Shown here in pieces: positions 48,926-61,560 of a DNA stretch of 64,000 nt; the stretch's first letter is position 1, and every line of letters begins with the position of its first letter. The notes beneath the pieces were generated by a model, which searched no databases, was not told the DNA's origin, and was given only the letters and a program-made list of their open reading frames with translations. A program made the position numbers and the translations under genes. The stretch is from positions 558,001 to 622,000 of the forward strand of contig WACJ01000404.1 of the NCBI GenBank assembly GCA_008973525.1. Direction: 5' to 3'. Origin of the DNA: Stenopsyche tienmushanensis (taxonomy: Eukaryota; Arthropoda; Insecta; Trichoptera; Stenopsychidae).

Positions 48926-51900
48926 ACATTTAACGGTCTATTGCAGCATAAAATTATATTTGAGTGATAGATACGGTACGATTTAGTACATAAGGAATTT
49001 AAAAAAACACGAATGAACTATTGCTAAAGTCGCATTAAAAGGCTATATGATGCCTTTATACAGTGGCATACTACGTGATGATCCTTCATTATGCCCAATA
49101 TTTGTCCAATTTCCTCCGTGAAGGTGGTCATAGAACCTTCGTCATTGTTCAATTTATATATTTATTTAGGTCGGCGTGCTTCATCGGCCTATTATTTTAA
49201 GAAAACCAAATTTGCACATTGAATATTCAACGGACGGGATGGCATCAACTAGCGTAAGGACCCTTTTTGACTAAAACTCTGACAGTTTACGTAATAACCT
49301 GTCCATGCTAGGAATCCCCCAGGAGCTCCTAGGAATCCGGCCAGATATTACTTCGACTGGGAAGACGAATGGTTCTCCACATGTACTATGGTGAGTGTTC
49401 CGATCGCTTCCATTATTTACTCTTAAGCCTCATATGAGCGCACATACGACGTTAGTTGATTGCATGCTGTCTGTGAAGCGTTTCTCAAATATTTTGGGCC
49501 AATTTTTGCAATATAATGTAGAAGATCGAAGTTTTAATTTTGAAAAATTCATTTTTCATTCTCCTTCAGGATGTCCCAGGACGATAGCCGTAGTGCATGA
49601 TTCATGGCCTCGGCAATGTTTTCCGACATGAATCATATAAAAGAAGGATGAAATATGACTTGCACACGGTACGTGGGTCCCAGAACATAAAGGGTCCATT
49701 TCTAATATGACATCATATATCTTCAAATATATTTCACGTTAGAGCGTCGTAAAGGTGATATAGCAATCGTGTAAACAAAAACCGTGATCGATTTCGATAT
49801 TTCACATGTTTTTTCAGGCATTTTTTCAGATGAAGTACTTGAATAAATCTGACTCCGATTCATGCGAGTTTTGCGGTAGAATGACCTTTATCATTCTAAG
49901 GGATGTAAAATTGACTTGACATAAAGCAGTTGGAATTCCTCAATACCGTGCTATTGAAAGCAATATTGGGTTACATAAGTTTTGCTCAATTTACATGATG
50001 AAAAGTAAGAGATTGTAGTAAACAAATATTAATCTCGAACAATATATTTCTTCATGCTTTTGCCATTAATCAAATACAAGATTTCCTCGAGCGAGTGTAC
50101 TGAGCATATATTGGAAAACCCTTTAAAAATGTCTGCCATATAAACACTTAATCGCTGTCTCTTTCAATTTCATTTCCTGAAAATGCTTTACTGATACATT
50201 TGAGTCAATAAATTCTGCTGCAATTGGAAAATATTTGTCTTCTGCTAAACTTAATTAAATTAGATGTTGACATAGTGAGTTTGATCCTGGACATATTATA
50301 AAATATTAGTACAAAAGGAGTTCAAATTTAGATTTTGGGACGCATGTAGAAAACCTCTAAAAATTAACCATCATTGGTATAATCTCTTATGGAGATCGCC
50401 TACATCTATTATTAAATATGATACTTGAAAAAGAAAAAAATGACAGATTTACAGAAAAAAATAATTGTTAGATAGGAGAGAATTTGTTAAAGTTTGTAAA
50501 TACTTGTTTAATTTTTTTTGGCACAGTTTAATTTTTTTCTACAACTTGGTTTTGAAAATCATCAAGAAGTAAATCAATTCAAATTTCATAACTATTACTA
50601 TTTTTTTTTAAAAAAATATAAACCCGTATGACGTTTTTCAATAAATATAAATAAAAAATAATAATTTGTATTAAATTTGCTAAATGAAAAGTCACACAAT
50701 AGCAAAAATATTTGCGTATATCCTTAAGAACCCTTTTTGAGTGAGTATTAATAAAATGTAAGAATAAATACATGTAAGTTAATCTAATTTATATCATCAC
50801 AAAATATTATTTTTGAATATTTTGGAAAAAATGTATGATGATAACCTTTTTGCCAATAGATTAAGTAAACCTTGATAGAGTTAATGCGTAAATTTATGTT
50901 TGATAGTGAATTTGCTTTATCAAATCTGAAGTTTATTTATTTATGTAACAATGAAATTCGCTCTAGTATACATTTATTTGCTATAAGACTCTTAAGCGAG
51001 CAAATATACTTAAGTATTGCCTTCTTGAGCAACATTTAAAATTTGACAAAGCACAATTCAAACAGCTCGTTCGCAAAATTCCTAGTCCGAAAATCCTTTT
51101 TTCTCGAAAAGCGCAAAACAAACATTTCTTAGAAGGTTTACACAAACGCCAAAGATAAATTGCCGGAAACGGGACATAAATTAATTTCATACGAATAGTA
51201 TTACACTTTCGAAATACATTAGGGTCAAAGTTTGTTCTCGCATAATTTATCAACCGGCTTTACGACTTGGCCAAAGAATATTCTCAAAGAAAATCATATG
51301 AAATAAATAGATCAAAGACACCACCGACCAAACTCATTAAAACTTGGACCCTTTTAAAGAATAATCTGCAAAGAATCGAGGGTGAACAGATTTAATGTGA
51401 CATCCGCAAGCCAAGCGAATAATTTACAGGAAGATTATAACACCGAAAGGACGAGACCGCCTGCAACCGGAGGTCGTCTCCTGCAACACTAGAGCTTTAG
51501 TGCTTAACAGGTAATCGGCTTTAAATTTATCTCGGGATCCTTTATTGTATTTACGAGTGAGTGATCGTGTCCTTTGAAAACCGTCAAAGCTCCATCATAA
51601 GCTCGAGTGTGTCCTAATATAGTATTCAAAGGACACCTAAGACGGCACGTCTAAATCTTTTGCTCGTTCCATTAAAAGATCAACTATGCTAAAATAGCCT
51701 TTTTCAGCCATTTTTTATAAGGAAACATTTCAACCGAGAGCTGTAAAATATGACCATCAGACAGAGTTTCACATATTTCATTTTAAACAGTTTATAGTGT
51801 GCTCGTCTGTCAACACTATTGTACGGCTCGATTCAAATGTTCTTAAATTTGATAATATTTCATATGATTATTTACCATCGACATGAATGTAAACATTGTG

Positions 51901-53218
51901 GAATTATTACAATAAAACTACCAAATTCTAATTACATCTTATTTTTCGCTTTGTATACCGATTGAAAAATAAATTTTAATGTTCTGAATGTAATAAGCTT
52001 TTCATTATAGTTAAATTGTTCCAGGTAAAGTCGTAAGTTCTTCCGGCATCTTTTTGAATCCATCTTAAGCGGCTTAAACTAGAAAAAAAATCCATTTATC
52101 ACAGGGAAAATGTAAAGTTTCATTATTTATTTTCTTAGTGCAGAAACTTGTCAGCACAATTGTCCGACATTAAAAAACCTAATTACTTTCATGTCAGCCA
52201 AAATATAATGCATATAGGAAAATTTAAATGTCCGTTCTCTTGTCGTACTGTGAAATATTAAAGCCTGATGAGGAAAATTGAAACGTTGAATTAGAGTACG
52301 AAACAATCCACAGATTGAAATTCTCCACGATTCCAAAATAGAATGGTATGAAATATTTGGTCATTTGGATTTGTAAGTAAAATATTTTATTTAAATTTTT
52401 TTTTATAGGAACCATCTATTGACACACTGCGTCCATTAGGAAAATATTTTTGATAAATTTGAATCCGGTCCTATATAGGGCTCTTCGCATGTCGAAAAAT
52501 ATGCCCCCTTTGATATATCGGGTTTTAAAATACATTTTTGACCACCCCACCCCTTTCACGGTGACTATTCCAAGAATGTGACACGTCACGGTCGAGTGAT
52601 AAATCAGTGCGATTCTTGCATGGACAGTACTTTTTTGCTGCGATACTAAGAGGCTGCGCGTAGTGGCGGGTAAAGGTTTGACCCTTGGCCCTAGAAGCGT
52701 TTACCGGGTGAGTGGGATAAAAAAGGCTTTTCCCACCCACATCACCCCCTCGGTGTGAATGGGTCCCCGCTAAGTGCGGATTATTTATGTGAAGCCGGGT
52801 AACGCCCGTTGGAGATGCTGTTTCGGTATTTTGTTTGGAAATTTGCCGGCACAGTGCGGATATTATACCATTCACCTAGCACTTTAAAAACGGTCCTTTT
52901 TATTATTGCATCAATACTTTTTTTATTTTGAAAGTTCAATTTTTTTCTTAACGACGACGTTCTAATAAGAATTATATTCCATATGTATATAAGATCAATG
53001 TAAGATCATATCATTATATTTTAGTATGGGTCAAAATATTCAGCCGTTAATAGTTTGGTTGGTTTAAAACTGGCCATATTTTTGTGTTAAGAAGTTGCTC
53101 AAGAACCGATTTCCGTCTTGCATGGAGGCTGTGTTCTTTGTGATCGTGGCCAGTATCGAAAAGGGTAATAAAATGATATACTGAAGATTTCAATATTTTA
53201 TTGCTGAGTTATGGATGT
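48926..53218. other. Intron between the third mariner relic and repeat A copy 3
   Basis: GC-richer blocks at 49200-49420 and 51000-51560, and a GC-rich segment at 52530-52880 open for 116 codons on the minus strand without a recognisable product or splice sites. Otherwise AT-rich. Confidence 0.4.
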
Positions 53219-53896
53219 TAGACTCCACGATGCCCACTCATAAAACCCCAAAAAGGGGAGGGGGGGGGAGGAGAGCCAACCCTACGCCCGTGGGCAACGG
53301 TTGAACCCTGGCTGAACCACAGCTGGGGTAGCCCAGCCAACAAGAGTTGGGTGCGCAGGTCACCCTGGGCTGCGCACCCATAAGGGGGTGTGTAGAACAG
53401 CCGATTATAGTATACAGGCATACAGGGGAGAATGGTTTTAGGCTGTTCAAACGGCGACTAGTCTCCGTGGATATATATTACAAATGATCGAACCGATACG
53501 AGTTCCACGGAGAAGGGGTAACCCCTGCAGTCCGTCATATGCTGCAGCCCCCTTTAAACTGAAGTTGGACTCGTGGTGGCAGTGAACCCGCGGTAGTAAT
53601 CATTTGAACTTTTAGCTTGAACCTATGTCCTTCCTCCTCCTCCGCACCTTCGGATGCACTGGTCTGAACCTGGTTCTTCCTGCAGAAACCTCACCTGTTC
53701 TGGAGGGCGTAGAGTAAAAGGAGTGGGCGCCTGGACGCTCTGCGCATAGCATTTCTTGCGGGATTAAAAGATCAGTAGAAGACACTCTCCGTGTGGCTAG
53801 TCCGGGGTAACTCAGAACAGACCACTACAGCAGCGCAGGAAATGGGATCGCACTTTTTATAGTCTCCCAATCCAGTCAGTCGCTGTCTGTCGTCTA
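53219..53896 (-). repeat. Repeat A, copy 3
   Basis: It lies inverted relative to the other two. On the minus strand it shows GACAGCGACTGACTGGATTG, GGTCTGTTCTGAGTTACC, AGTGTCTTCTACTGATC, CACGAGTCCAACTTCAGTTT, GGTGACCTGCGCACCCAACT and GGGGTTTTATGAGTGGGC. It is closest to copy 1, including the block around the 'TGGACTCG' region that copy 2 lacks. The right end appears to fall near GTGGAGTCTAA in copies 2 and 3. Confidence 0.8.
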
Positions 53897-56800
53897 TCAT
53901 GTCTCTCTTTCCGTCTTTAGAACCATTTTTTTACGTTGTAAGTAAGAGACGTCTTCTCTTCATCGAGACTTCAAAATGCGAGATTCCCGAGTCGGCATAG
54001 GGTCCTACCATGCTTCATTGGTGTCAGGAGTGGGATCTTCGACGGCTGTAATGCCAAAAAGCTGACAAGAATTATGAAAAAAGCGGTACATCATTTTTTT
54101 TGAGTCAGTGTATGTATAGTATACGAACGACAAACTCTCCATCTTGTTTTGCTATAAAAGTATTTTTAAACAAATAAATATTGTTTACATAAATTTAGCT
54201 ATAATTACCACAGAATCTACATAAATTGAACTCAGATCAAACAGCTATTCCTTGACCGATTATATTATATATAATCAACATGACATGATAATAAGATTTA
54301 TTTGCCCTGATCCGGCGATGAACATGAGCCACGCTACAATACCATTCAATATCAAAATACACTTCTATTTTTATGAAGCGCTCATATTTGAACAATTTTA
54401 CATGTAAAGTCGTCAATTTTGCCAAACACAATTTATAAATATAATAGTTCTTTAGACAGCTTGTAAAATTTATAAAGATTACCGTATACAATGGATGGAA
54501 GGATATATCACAGACAGTTATCTTAAGTACTGGGGGTTAAAAAGGAATAACACATTTTCAATAGGTCAACAGATTGGAGAGATTGGGCATTTAAGAGTCT
54601 TATTTTGCCACTCGTGTCTTAAAATGCTATACATCTGCAAGTAGATAAAGTTTATAAAGGCTTTCATAGAAGATACATAACTTAGAGTATTTCAATTAAA
54701 ACAAAATGTTTAGTATATTTGTTAATAAAAACTATAAATTTGAATATTCTTAGGAATTTAATGAATAGTATGATTTTGTGTTGATTGTGAGATTAGTATT
54801 ATATTTATTTTATATTTATGCCTTATCTTTATTAATCGATATTAAAATTTAGAGCAAATATTAGCATGATCGTTATGTTAAGCTGCGTATTTTGATTATA
54901 TTATTTAATGAAGCAAAATAAGTAACAATTATTATGCTTTCCTCTTCTTAATTGATAATATCCATTAACGTATGAAAGTAATCTTCTAATGAGACTTTCA
55001 TAGGGAAAGAATGAGTAGTGAAATTATCATTAATTTCAAACTATATTTTATTAATCGTTGTAAGTCCAATCTTTCAAACTAAGGCTCTACTAAAATAGAT
55101 TCAATATTTATCTTTCACATCAAGATGGGAGATCAAAATGTATTCCGCTATTATATATATGATACTATACACTAAGTTTTATCATAGTAAAACATGTCAA
55201 AAATAAAGTGATCCTCATCAATGAGGGAAAAACACTATAATACTTTAAAACAATATTTTTATAAAGTTATATTTATGCCAAAGATACTGTTTAAAAATAA
55301 AATATTCTATTATGGATATTTAAACTATGCAAGACCTTGAAAGAAAATTTGTTTCACTGCTAAACTTTTCTATGCTCTCGAGAAAATTGTATATGAATAT
55401 ATTGACAAACAGAACCATTTTCACCCCATAAATGATCGTGGTTCACCCTTATATATAAGACATATGAAAATCTATATCGATTGGGTCAAATCGAATAGTG
55501 ATAGTATGAATATATTCATAGGATTCATTGAATAACAAACACATCAAAGATGGGAATGCAATTTGAAAAGAGCAGACAATTTCCCAGCGCAAACAAAATT
55601 CCAATAGGCATTCAGTAGTTTCACAAGAAATGGGTGGCTGTTTTTCCGGCCCGCCCCGCAGCAGCTTATATATTTTCCCCGACGATATAAAAAAAGTTTG
55701 CGAGTTTCCATTGTTGATGAAACAACTTCTTCGAAAGGGGTACCGCACTTACTTACCTGGTGTTTAATGGTTTTCCTCGACAGCGAGTTAAATGGGGAAG
55801 AAAAGGTTGGTAAGTGGTCCAAAAAAGAAAACACGCCCCAGTTATAAGAAATAAAAAAATAATAAGAGCCCGAAGTTGAGCGGATACGTATACACAATTT
55901 ATTTGTTCGGAAACATTGCCTTCTTTCAAACTTGTATTTTTAAGATGAAAAATACCCAAATGTTATTTATAATCCTTTAACTATACATTTTCGGCAACGG
56001 CTAGCGAGCCGATGAGAAATGTTTGGGTGGAAATTAAAAATGTGTCAATTTCATAACAGCATCAAAAATACATCAATATTTACGATACAAAATTAATGTT
56101 TTCAACAATGAAAGGCTGTAAAAGTATCAGAGCTGTTGTTTGTAAAATATAGATTTGTCTTCTTCCAAGAAGCCAAAAATATGGATTGTAGTAGATATCT
56201 ATACCAATCTAATGCGACTAGTTAGCCTGAAATTCCGTAAGTAGAACAAATATATACGCAAAAATGGGGGAAGGTTTTTGTGTAAATTGTTCTTTGTTTT
56301 GATTACATTAAAATCAATTGTGCTTGGGGAATTAAATTGGTTGAAAATCGTCGAAAAACAAAGTTTCATCCCCAAATAAACGCTATTGTTTTTTTGGTCT
56401 AGTAAGCCCCATCAATACCCTTATAAGCTTTAATCAATAAAGCACGACTGAATTTTCAGTCTGGCTTTTGTATTGACTTTATAATAGATGGTCGAAAATT
56501 TGTATTTTATTGTTACATTTAAATATATATAATACTGGTAAATGAAGCACGTGTTTCTTTAGAATTGTCTAAAATTAACTCTTTTATCAATATAAGTACT
56601 CAATTTTCTTGTTTCTTTTATTATGGTATAAGTATATAACCATGTTATGTGCTATCAAATCGCAATAGCATGGCAATGATTTTGTTTAGTTATAAAATGC
56701 ATAAATATTATTAAATTAACACAGTAATATTTTATTTGTTTCAAAATATAAGTGCAAATATTGATCTTTGCCGGTCCTCATTTTTTCATGGTTACTCGCT

Positions 56801-57057
56801 GATCTAAATTTTTAGTGGGCCATACTCGACTATAAAAGCATGCCCATAAAAGATAATCTAATTAAAGACGTCATAATAAGCCCGTTCCCAAATATATTAA
56901 TAATTCAATTGGATAATAATTAGCTTATTAATACTTTTTCATCCCGATTATTATGTTATATTTGAATATGACCTTTTTTTGAATGATCATAATAAAAATG
57001 AATGAAAATTAATATAATATCATTATCAAGAAAAATATATTTGACCGATGCACATAC
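53897..57057. other. Intron immediately downstream of the 57-kb exon
   Basis: AT-rich with overlapping minus-strand frames at 55449-55959 that I do not recognise. No repeat or exon supported. Confidence 0.4.
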
Positions 57058-57172
57058 CCTCACTCTCACAGGGAGGCCCTTCGTTGTCGGTGTATTCGAA
57101 GAGTCCAAATTTGTTTTTGCCATGTCCAGCTCGCTCGATCCGAAGAAGAGCCATAATTAAAGCCATAACCAT
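57058..57172 (-). CDS. mmd: ADAM-family metalloprotease (mmd-like), first recognised coding exon
   Basis: This exon encodes the N-terminus of the predicted protein. From the ATG at 57172 it gives 38 codons plus one base. A short hydrophobic run (MVMALIMALL) is followed by KNKFGLFEYTDNEGPPC and CESE. The donor is GAGG|GTATGT with the last exon base at 57058. It ends in phase 1, which is exactly what the exon at 35718 needs, since that exon opens with two bases completing a codon. An acceptor-like CTAG precedes 57176, so the exon may be internal with its 5' part elsewhere. The frame is also open upstream to an ATG at 57358, so the true start is undecided. The hydrophobic run is short for a signal peptide. 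The link to the next exon rests on phase, order and strand; I do not independently recognise this stretch. Confidence 0.55.
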
Positions 57173-57176
57173 GAAT

Positions 57177-60100
57177 CTAGCCGAATAAAAAAGACACTTG
57201 AGTAAAAAAATTGGCTGCCTTTCAAAATCGCTCACCGTGTCGTGGTAAACAGAGAGTGACTGCGTAGATACAGGCGTAGCCAAAAAGCGATAAATGATTA
57301 CCCATTCTTCTGCAAGACGAGGGCTGAATACAAAAGGCCGATGATAAAAAAATAACATCTCGTGTCAGAGCCCCTCCACACAGGCCACCCCCCAGTCAAA
57401 AGGAAACTCATTAAGAAACATTACCGATCGAGTATTCAGACACAATGCCGGCAATGGGGCCGGGGATGTCTCAGAGGCGTCGCCGCACAAAAGATTGCCA
57501 CACAATATCGTCCCAACACGAAGAGACAATGATATTTACATGTTTCTTATTGAAAACCAACCCTCTGCCAAAATTTTGGAGAACTACTAGGGCGAGCTTC
57601 TCGTATTTTCACACCAAACGCCATAACTGACTTTCCCACTACTGCCATTTCACATTTAGCCAGTCGTTCATTGCCAGGAAACATACTCAAAACGAAATTA
57701 TAATTTTTAAGCAAAACTAATAGAATAAAACTAAAAGAATTTGGGCAAAAAGCTTATATGCGAAAGGCGATTGATGGCAAGAAATTAGGATAATGGGCAA
57801 TAAAAAGGGACCCTCTAAAAAAGGGCTATATCAGGAAGGTAGATATTTGTATGCATACAAATTATTTGCAAACAAAAATATGTGCGTACAAATTTCAAAC
57901 TGCCATTTTGATCATTAGATTTTTGCAATAAAAATTATATTTTTGCATGTGCACGGTTTATTTGTGAACGCTTGTATAGCGGGTCACCGAGGTAAACGTG
58001 TCTAAGATAGGGAATTTTGATGTTTTTAAAGACTGGGCAGTTTTTTTGGAAGCAGGGCCATAACAAGGGGGTGATAAAGCAGACGCTCGCCATCGGGGCA
58101 ACTGGGTTTGGGGCGCAAAATGCAGAATACCGACCCAGTCGAGGGTTGCACATGGTTTTTATTTTACTTGAATCATCACTGATTGACGTTTTTATAATAT
58201 ATTTTAAGTTGTCTAATCCCTCTTTTCTTCGTTATTGCTTAAACATTGAGCCGGCCCAGTCGGTGTAAGCCTGCAATAAACGGTCTGAAAAGCGGACCGT
58301 TTGGATACACAGACCCCGTGGCCATTCCCTCCTCTTTGAGAGCTTATTGTGGCATTTTCGAGGATCCCCCATAATCTGCACGATCATGATTCATACAGCA
58401 AGTTAGATACTTGCCTCGGGTGCTTTATATCCTGTGGCTGTGAATGGAAGCACAAAAAAATATTATTCGAGACTTACATGTCGTTATGACTTGAAAATGT
58501 TTTTTAGAATGCATAAAGTATTAAAAATAATTTGATCTTACGGTAAAGATATTTCTTCTTAAAAACTTTTACGCAAATTTTATTTACTATGACTAAAATT
58601 ATTAATTATAAAAATAAGACGATTCCTTAATATAAATTGAATTTGAACTTTTCCTTATCTTTTTTTTCCAATGCGTTATCAATCAAATGCTGAAAGTTGT
58701 TGGAGATAATAACATATCTTTTCAAACATATTTGCATAAAAACTACTTGGAAATTAAAATTTAGGAAATCAAATAGCCTTAATATAAATGTATTGTAATG
58801 TTTATATTCAAACATAATATGCACATTTCAAATGCAATTTTTTAACGATTATTTAATGCTAAAAAGGTGTTTGAGCAAAATTCCCCAGCATAGAATTGAG
58901 CAATGGAAAGAATGTGGGACTTAATTATTTCGTTTTTGAATGAGATAAAATCTGACAACGGAACCATAGCCATGCACAATTTTAAGGTCTTGTTGAATTT
59001 GTTTTGAACAAAAGTGGTTTCTATTTTCTCTCTTTGGTTGTGAGATTCGTTCGTTAGTACCGTTGTGAAGCCGTAGACACTGTTTGCTCATAAAGCAAGC
59101 GAAAAAATATGAGAAAAAATTATTCAAAGCGAATGGCTTTAAAATTCATCAGCCTACAATGGAAACGAAGAACGAGAAATATTTTTAGTTCGAAAATAAT
59201 TTACCTTCGCAAACGAATGAATGGTTTCTTGCCCATTGTTCGAGGCGACCCTTTTTATCCCGAGAGGCAAATTAAAAACGAGCCCTGATCGAGAAGTCAA
59301 CTAGGCGTCTAGACGCAATAACTTGGCGAAATTCAATTAATCCTAGGGATGAATTTGGAAAGTTGGATGAGTCCGGTCCAGCATCATTTATTAGCTGATC
59401 TCACCGAGCAGATTATTCAGTGCTCCACTTGATCCTGAAAGCGACCATCATCTCATCCTGTTTATAATATATTGCAGGACCAATTGTTCACGACCGATCG
59501 CACTAAGTCCCTCTAATGCAAAATTGCTTTTGCTGCCATTCCCGGTATCGGGAATGCATCGCTTACCATAGGCAAATCGTGTTACTCCTCAACCCATTAG
59601 TTATCTGCTATTTTAATCAAGATATCAACGTTATGGATACGATCCGGAATCGCAAAACTAATTAAACAAACTACTTAATGTGATATTTTAGTATAATAGT
59701 GATGAATATTCTCAACTAGGGAGAATCATCGTACGGCTTGCAATCAACGACCGCTTTTACTCCGGTTTTGTTTTGATTTCCTTTGAGATTTGACATGATG
59801 AATACGCAAATATTAATACTCTACAGTTTGAATTCAAATTCAGATGTTACAAATGGACTGTGTTCGAAGCAAGAATTAATATGGAGTGCAAGAAATAATG
59901 TAAATGTTTTAAAGATATTAAAATTACTAAAGACCGAACATTAATTTTGTTAATATTTTTTCCTATACCAAATGATACAACTTACCAGACTTCATTTAAA
60001 ATTTAATTTTTTACTTTGTTATTATGTGTTGTTATAAAAGTTTGGGTTGAAATTCGAGGTAGATTGAGATTTAATTAATGATTTCATAAATGCAAAAAGA

Positions 60101-60339
60101 TATCTAGAAACCTTTGAAAAGCCTTATATGGAAATATATATATTATATTTGATAGATAATACATTTTTCTTTACAAAAGAGCTGGAACTTGAACAAATTT
60201 ATTGAATACTTTGTATTTATTATGTATATATAATACATTTAAATAACAAATAATGTCATCTTTAAAATCAATACGACCGTATGCCAACTTATGCTTAATA
60301 ATTTTTATTGGATTAAAAGGTGAAACAAGTTTACACGGT
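57177..60339. other. Upstream of the first recognised exon
   Basis: 57177-57640 is moderately GC-rich and could contain the 5' end of the first exon (frame open to an ATG at 57358) or a leader. No TATA or initiator can be called. Repeat E copy 2 lies at 58276-58365, and 59160-59560 is GC-richer. Confidence 0.4.
58276..58365 (+). repeat. Repeat E, copy 2
   Basis: Same landmarks and orientation as copy 1 at 48330-48435. The sequence to its left (58010-58160), with GGGCCATAACAAGGGGG and GGGGCGCAAAATGC, may belong to the same or an adjacent element. Confidence 0.55.
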
Positions 60340-60566
60340 CCGAAAAATTGATTTTTTTAAAATTTTATAAATTGTTAGCAAAACTATTTAAGAATATGTT
60401 TTCAAAGTTTCACAACAAAATTCCAATTCTTTCTGATTTTATGAGCATTATAGTGAACGCAAATCGGTGATGGAGCGCGCGATAGGTAGTGCGGAGTGGT
60501 CGCATTGTAGACCCTTACTAACTACATAGCTCTATATCCTTGTACTATGAGAAGAATAAGGAAATA

Positions 60567-60580
60567 AAAGAAGAAGAAGA
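60567..60580 (+). repeat. Short (AAG)n tract
   Basis: AAAAGAAGAAGAAG at the left side of the Mutator-like remnant. Confidence 0.8.
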
Positions 60581-60903
60581 TGTTGACAGTCGTTCTTATT
60601 TATAAATTATTAGAATAGAGGTCTGAGGTAGAAGGTACTAGAAGCGTTGGTATCGTTTCGACAGAGCGTCGGTTAACATCAGTTTAGCTTTTGCCTTCCT
60701 AGCATGTGTTGAAATAAGAAGTCAAAATATAATCTTATCTAAAAGAAAAACAGGATACCACAGACTGACACAATAAACTATGTAACAGTTCCTTTCACGG
60801 AAATCGACACACCAAGAGTAAATCAAGATTTAGTGAGGCTACAAGTGCCAGCAAAAAAGCTAAAACTCTTGGAATGAAACCTGAAGCGCACTTTTTTCCA
60901 ATG

Positions 60904-61305
60904 CACCTTGACCTTCAGAAAGAAATTCATTCAGTATATGTAAGATTTGCTGAAATATGAATTACTGAAGAGATATTTAGGTGGTCACCCGCAGAATGCA
61001 AACGAATGTTTCAACTCGACGTTTGGCTCCATAGCACCTACATTTTGGCCTAAAAGTAATCGAGATTGCAGCATTTTTGGCGTTTGCCTTACAATATGAA
61101 GATAATTCAGCACTTATAATGATTATAAGCGAGCTGACAGTAGTTGTTAGCTTGCAGAGCTTTGATTATGCACAACAAATGGATCAACTGACAGAATAGA
61201 CGTAGCGCAGCAGAGACCAAGAAAGCTCGGAAAGCTTGAAAAGAGGAGATGCAAGCTCAAAATTATGCATATAAAGAAGAAAAAATGTTGCTATATGGTT
61301 CTTAA
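60904..61305 (+). pseudogene. Mutator-like (MULE) transposase C-terminus, frameshifted relic
   Basis: Four consecutive frame pieces reconstruct by eye the C-terminal region of insect Mutator-like transposases. They are DLQKEIHSVYVRFAE (frame from 60904); ELLKRYLGGHPQNANECFNS (from 60959); GLKVIEIAAFLAFALQYED (from 61047, running to a stop at 61197); and a lysine-rich tail KKARKA with MQAQNYAYKEEKMLLYG, ending at a stop at 61303-61305. The hallmark is the 'TQN-NE' box, here HPQNANE, followed by IEIAAFLA. At least two frameshifts and internal stops make it non-functional. The N-terminal and central parts of the transposase were not recognised, although the 60.66-60.90 kb stretch may hold degenerate remains. 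Confidence 0.75.
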
Positions 61306-61560
61306 ATAGCCGATTAATCGCTAGTAAATCTATACTTACTTCAAAAAATATATATAAATAACGAAAAATGCTAAAAAATGTGTCTTCTAAACCGGTTTCC
61401 CCTCTTAAAGATGTCCATATGCAATTTTTTGATTTCTTAAATTTTATGCGTAGTAATTTCTTATTGATGTCCTTAAAATAAATTTTAAAAAAATTGCCTG
61501 CGAATTCCTAATATTTTTAAAAAATATAGGTTTTCTTCAGAAAAATTTCAGATAAAGTAA

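Larger units (their letters stand above)
14026..57172 (-). other. mmd: Partial ADAM (mmd-like) gene: three exons, two introns of ~21 kb
   Basis: The three exons form an ordered chain on the minus strand: 57058-57172, intron of about 21.3 kb, 35570-35718, intron of about 21.5 kb, 14026-14091. Every junction has GT/AG boundaries and compatible phases (1, then 0, then 0). The gene is incomplete at its 3' end in this window because no catalytic zinc-binding helix, disintegrin or cysteine-rich exon was seen. Very long 5' introns are common in insect neural ADAM genes. No promoter or transcription start was identified to the right of 57172. Confidence 0.65.
60340..61560 (+). mobile_element. Probable extent of the Mutator-like element remnant
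   Basis: The transposase relic is flanked on both sides by homopolymer-rich sequence (runs of A and T, with ATTTTATAAATTGTTAGC on the left and AAACCGGTTTCCCC on the right) of a kind often found beside this transposase in insect genomes. No terminal inverted repeat or 8-10 bp target duplication could be fixed, so the limits are a guess. Confidence 0.35.

Noticed and set aside
52525..52875. 116-codon minus-strand ORF in a GC-rich segment
   Set aside because: The composition is tempting, but there is no family signature and no acceptor or donor fits it.
55544..55897. 117-codon minus-strand ORF overlapping two other frames
   Set aside because: Three overlapping frames with no recognisable product suggest chance openness.
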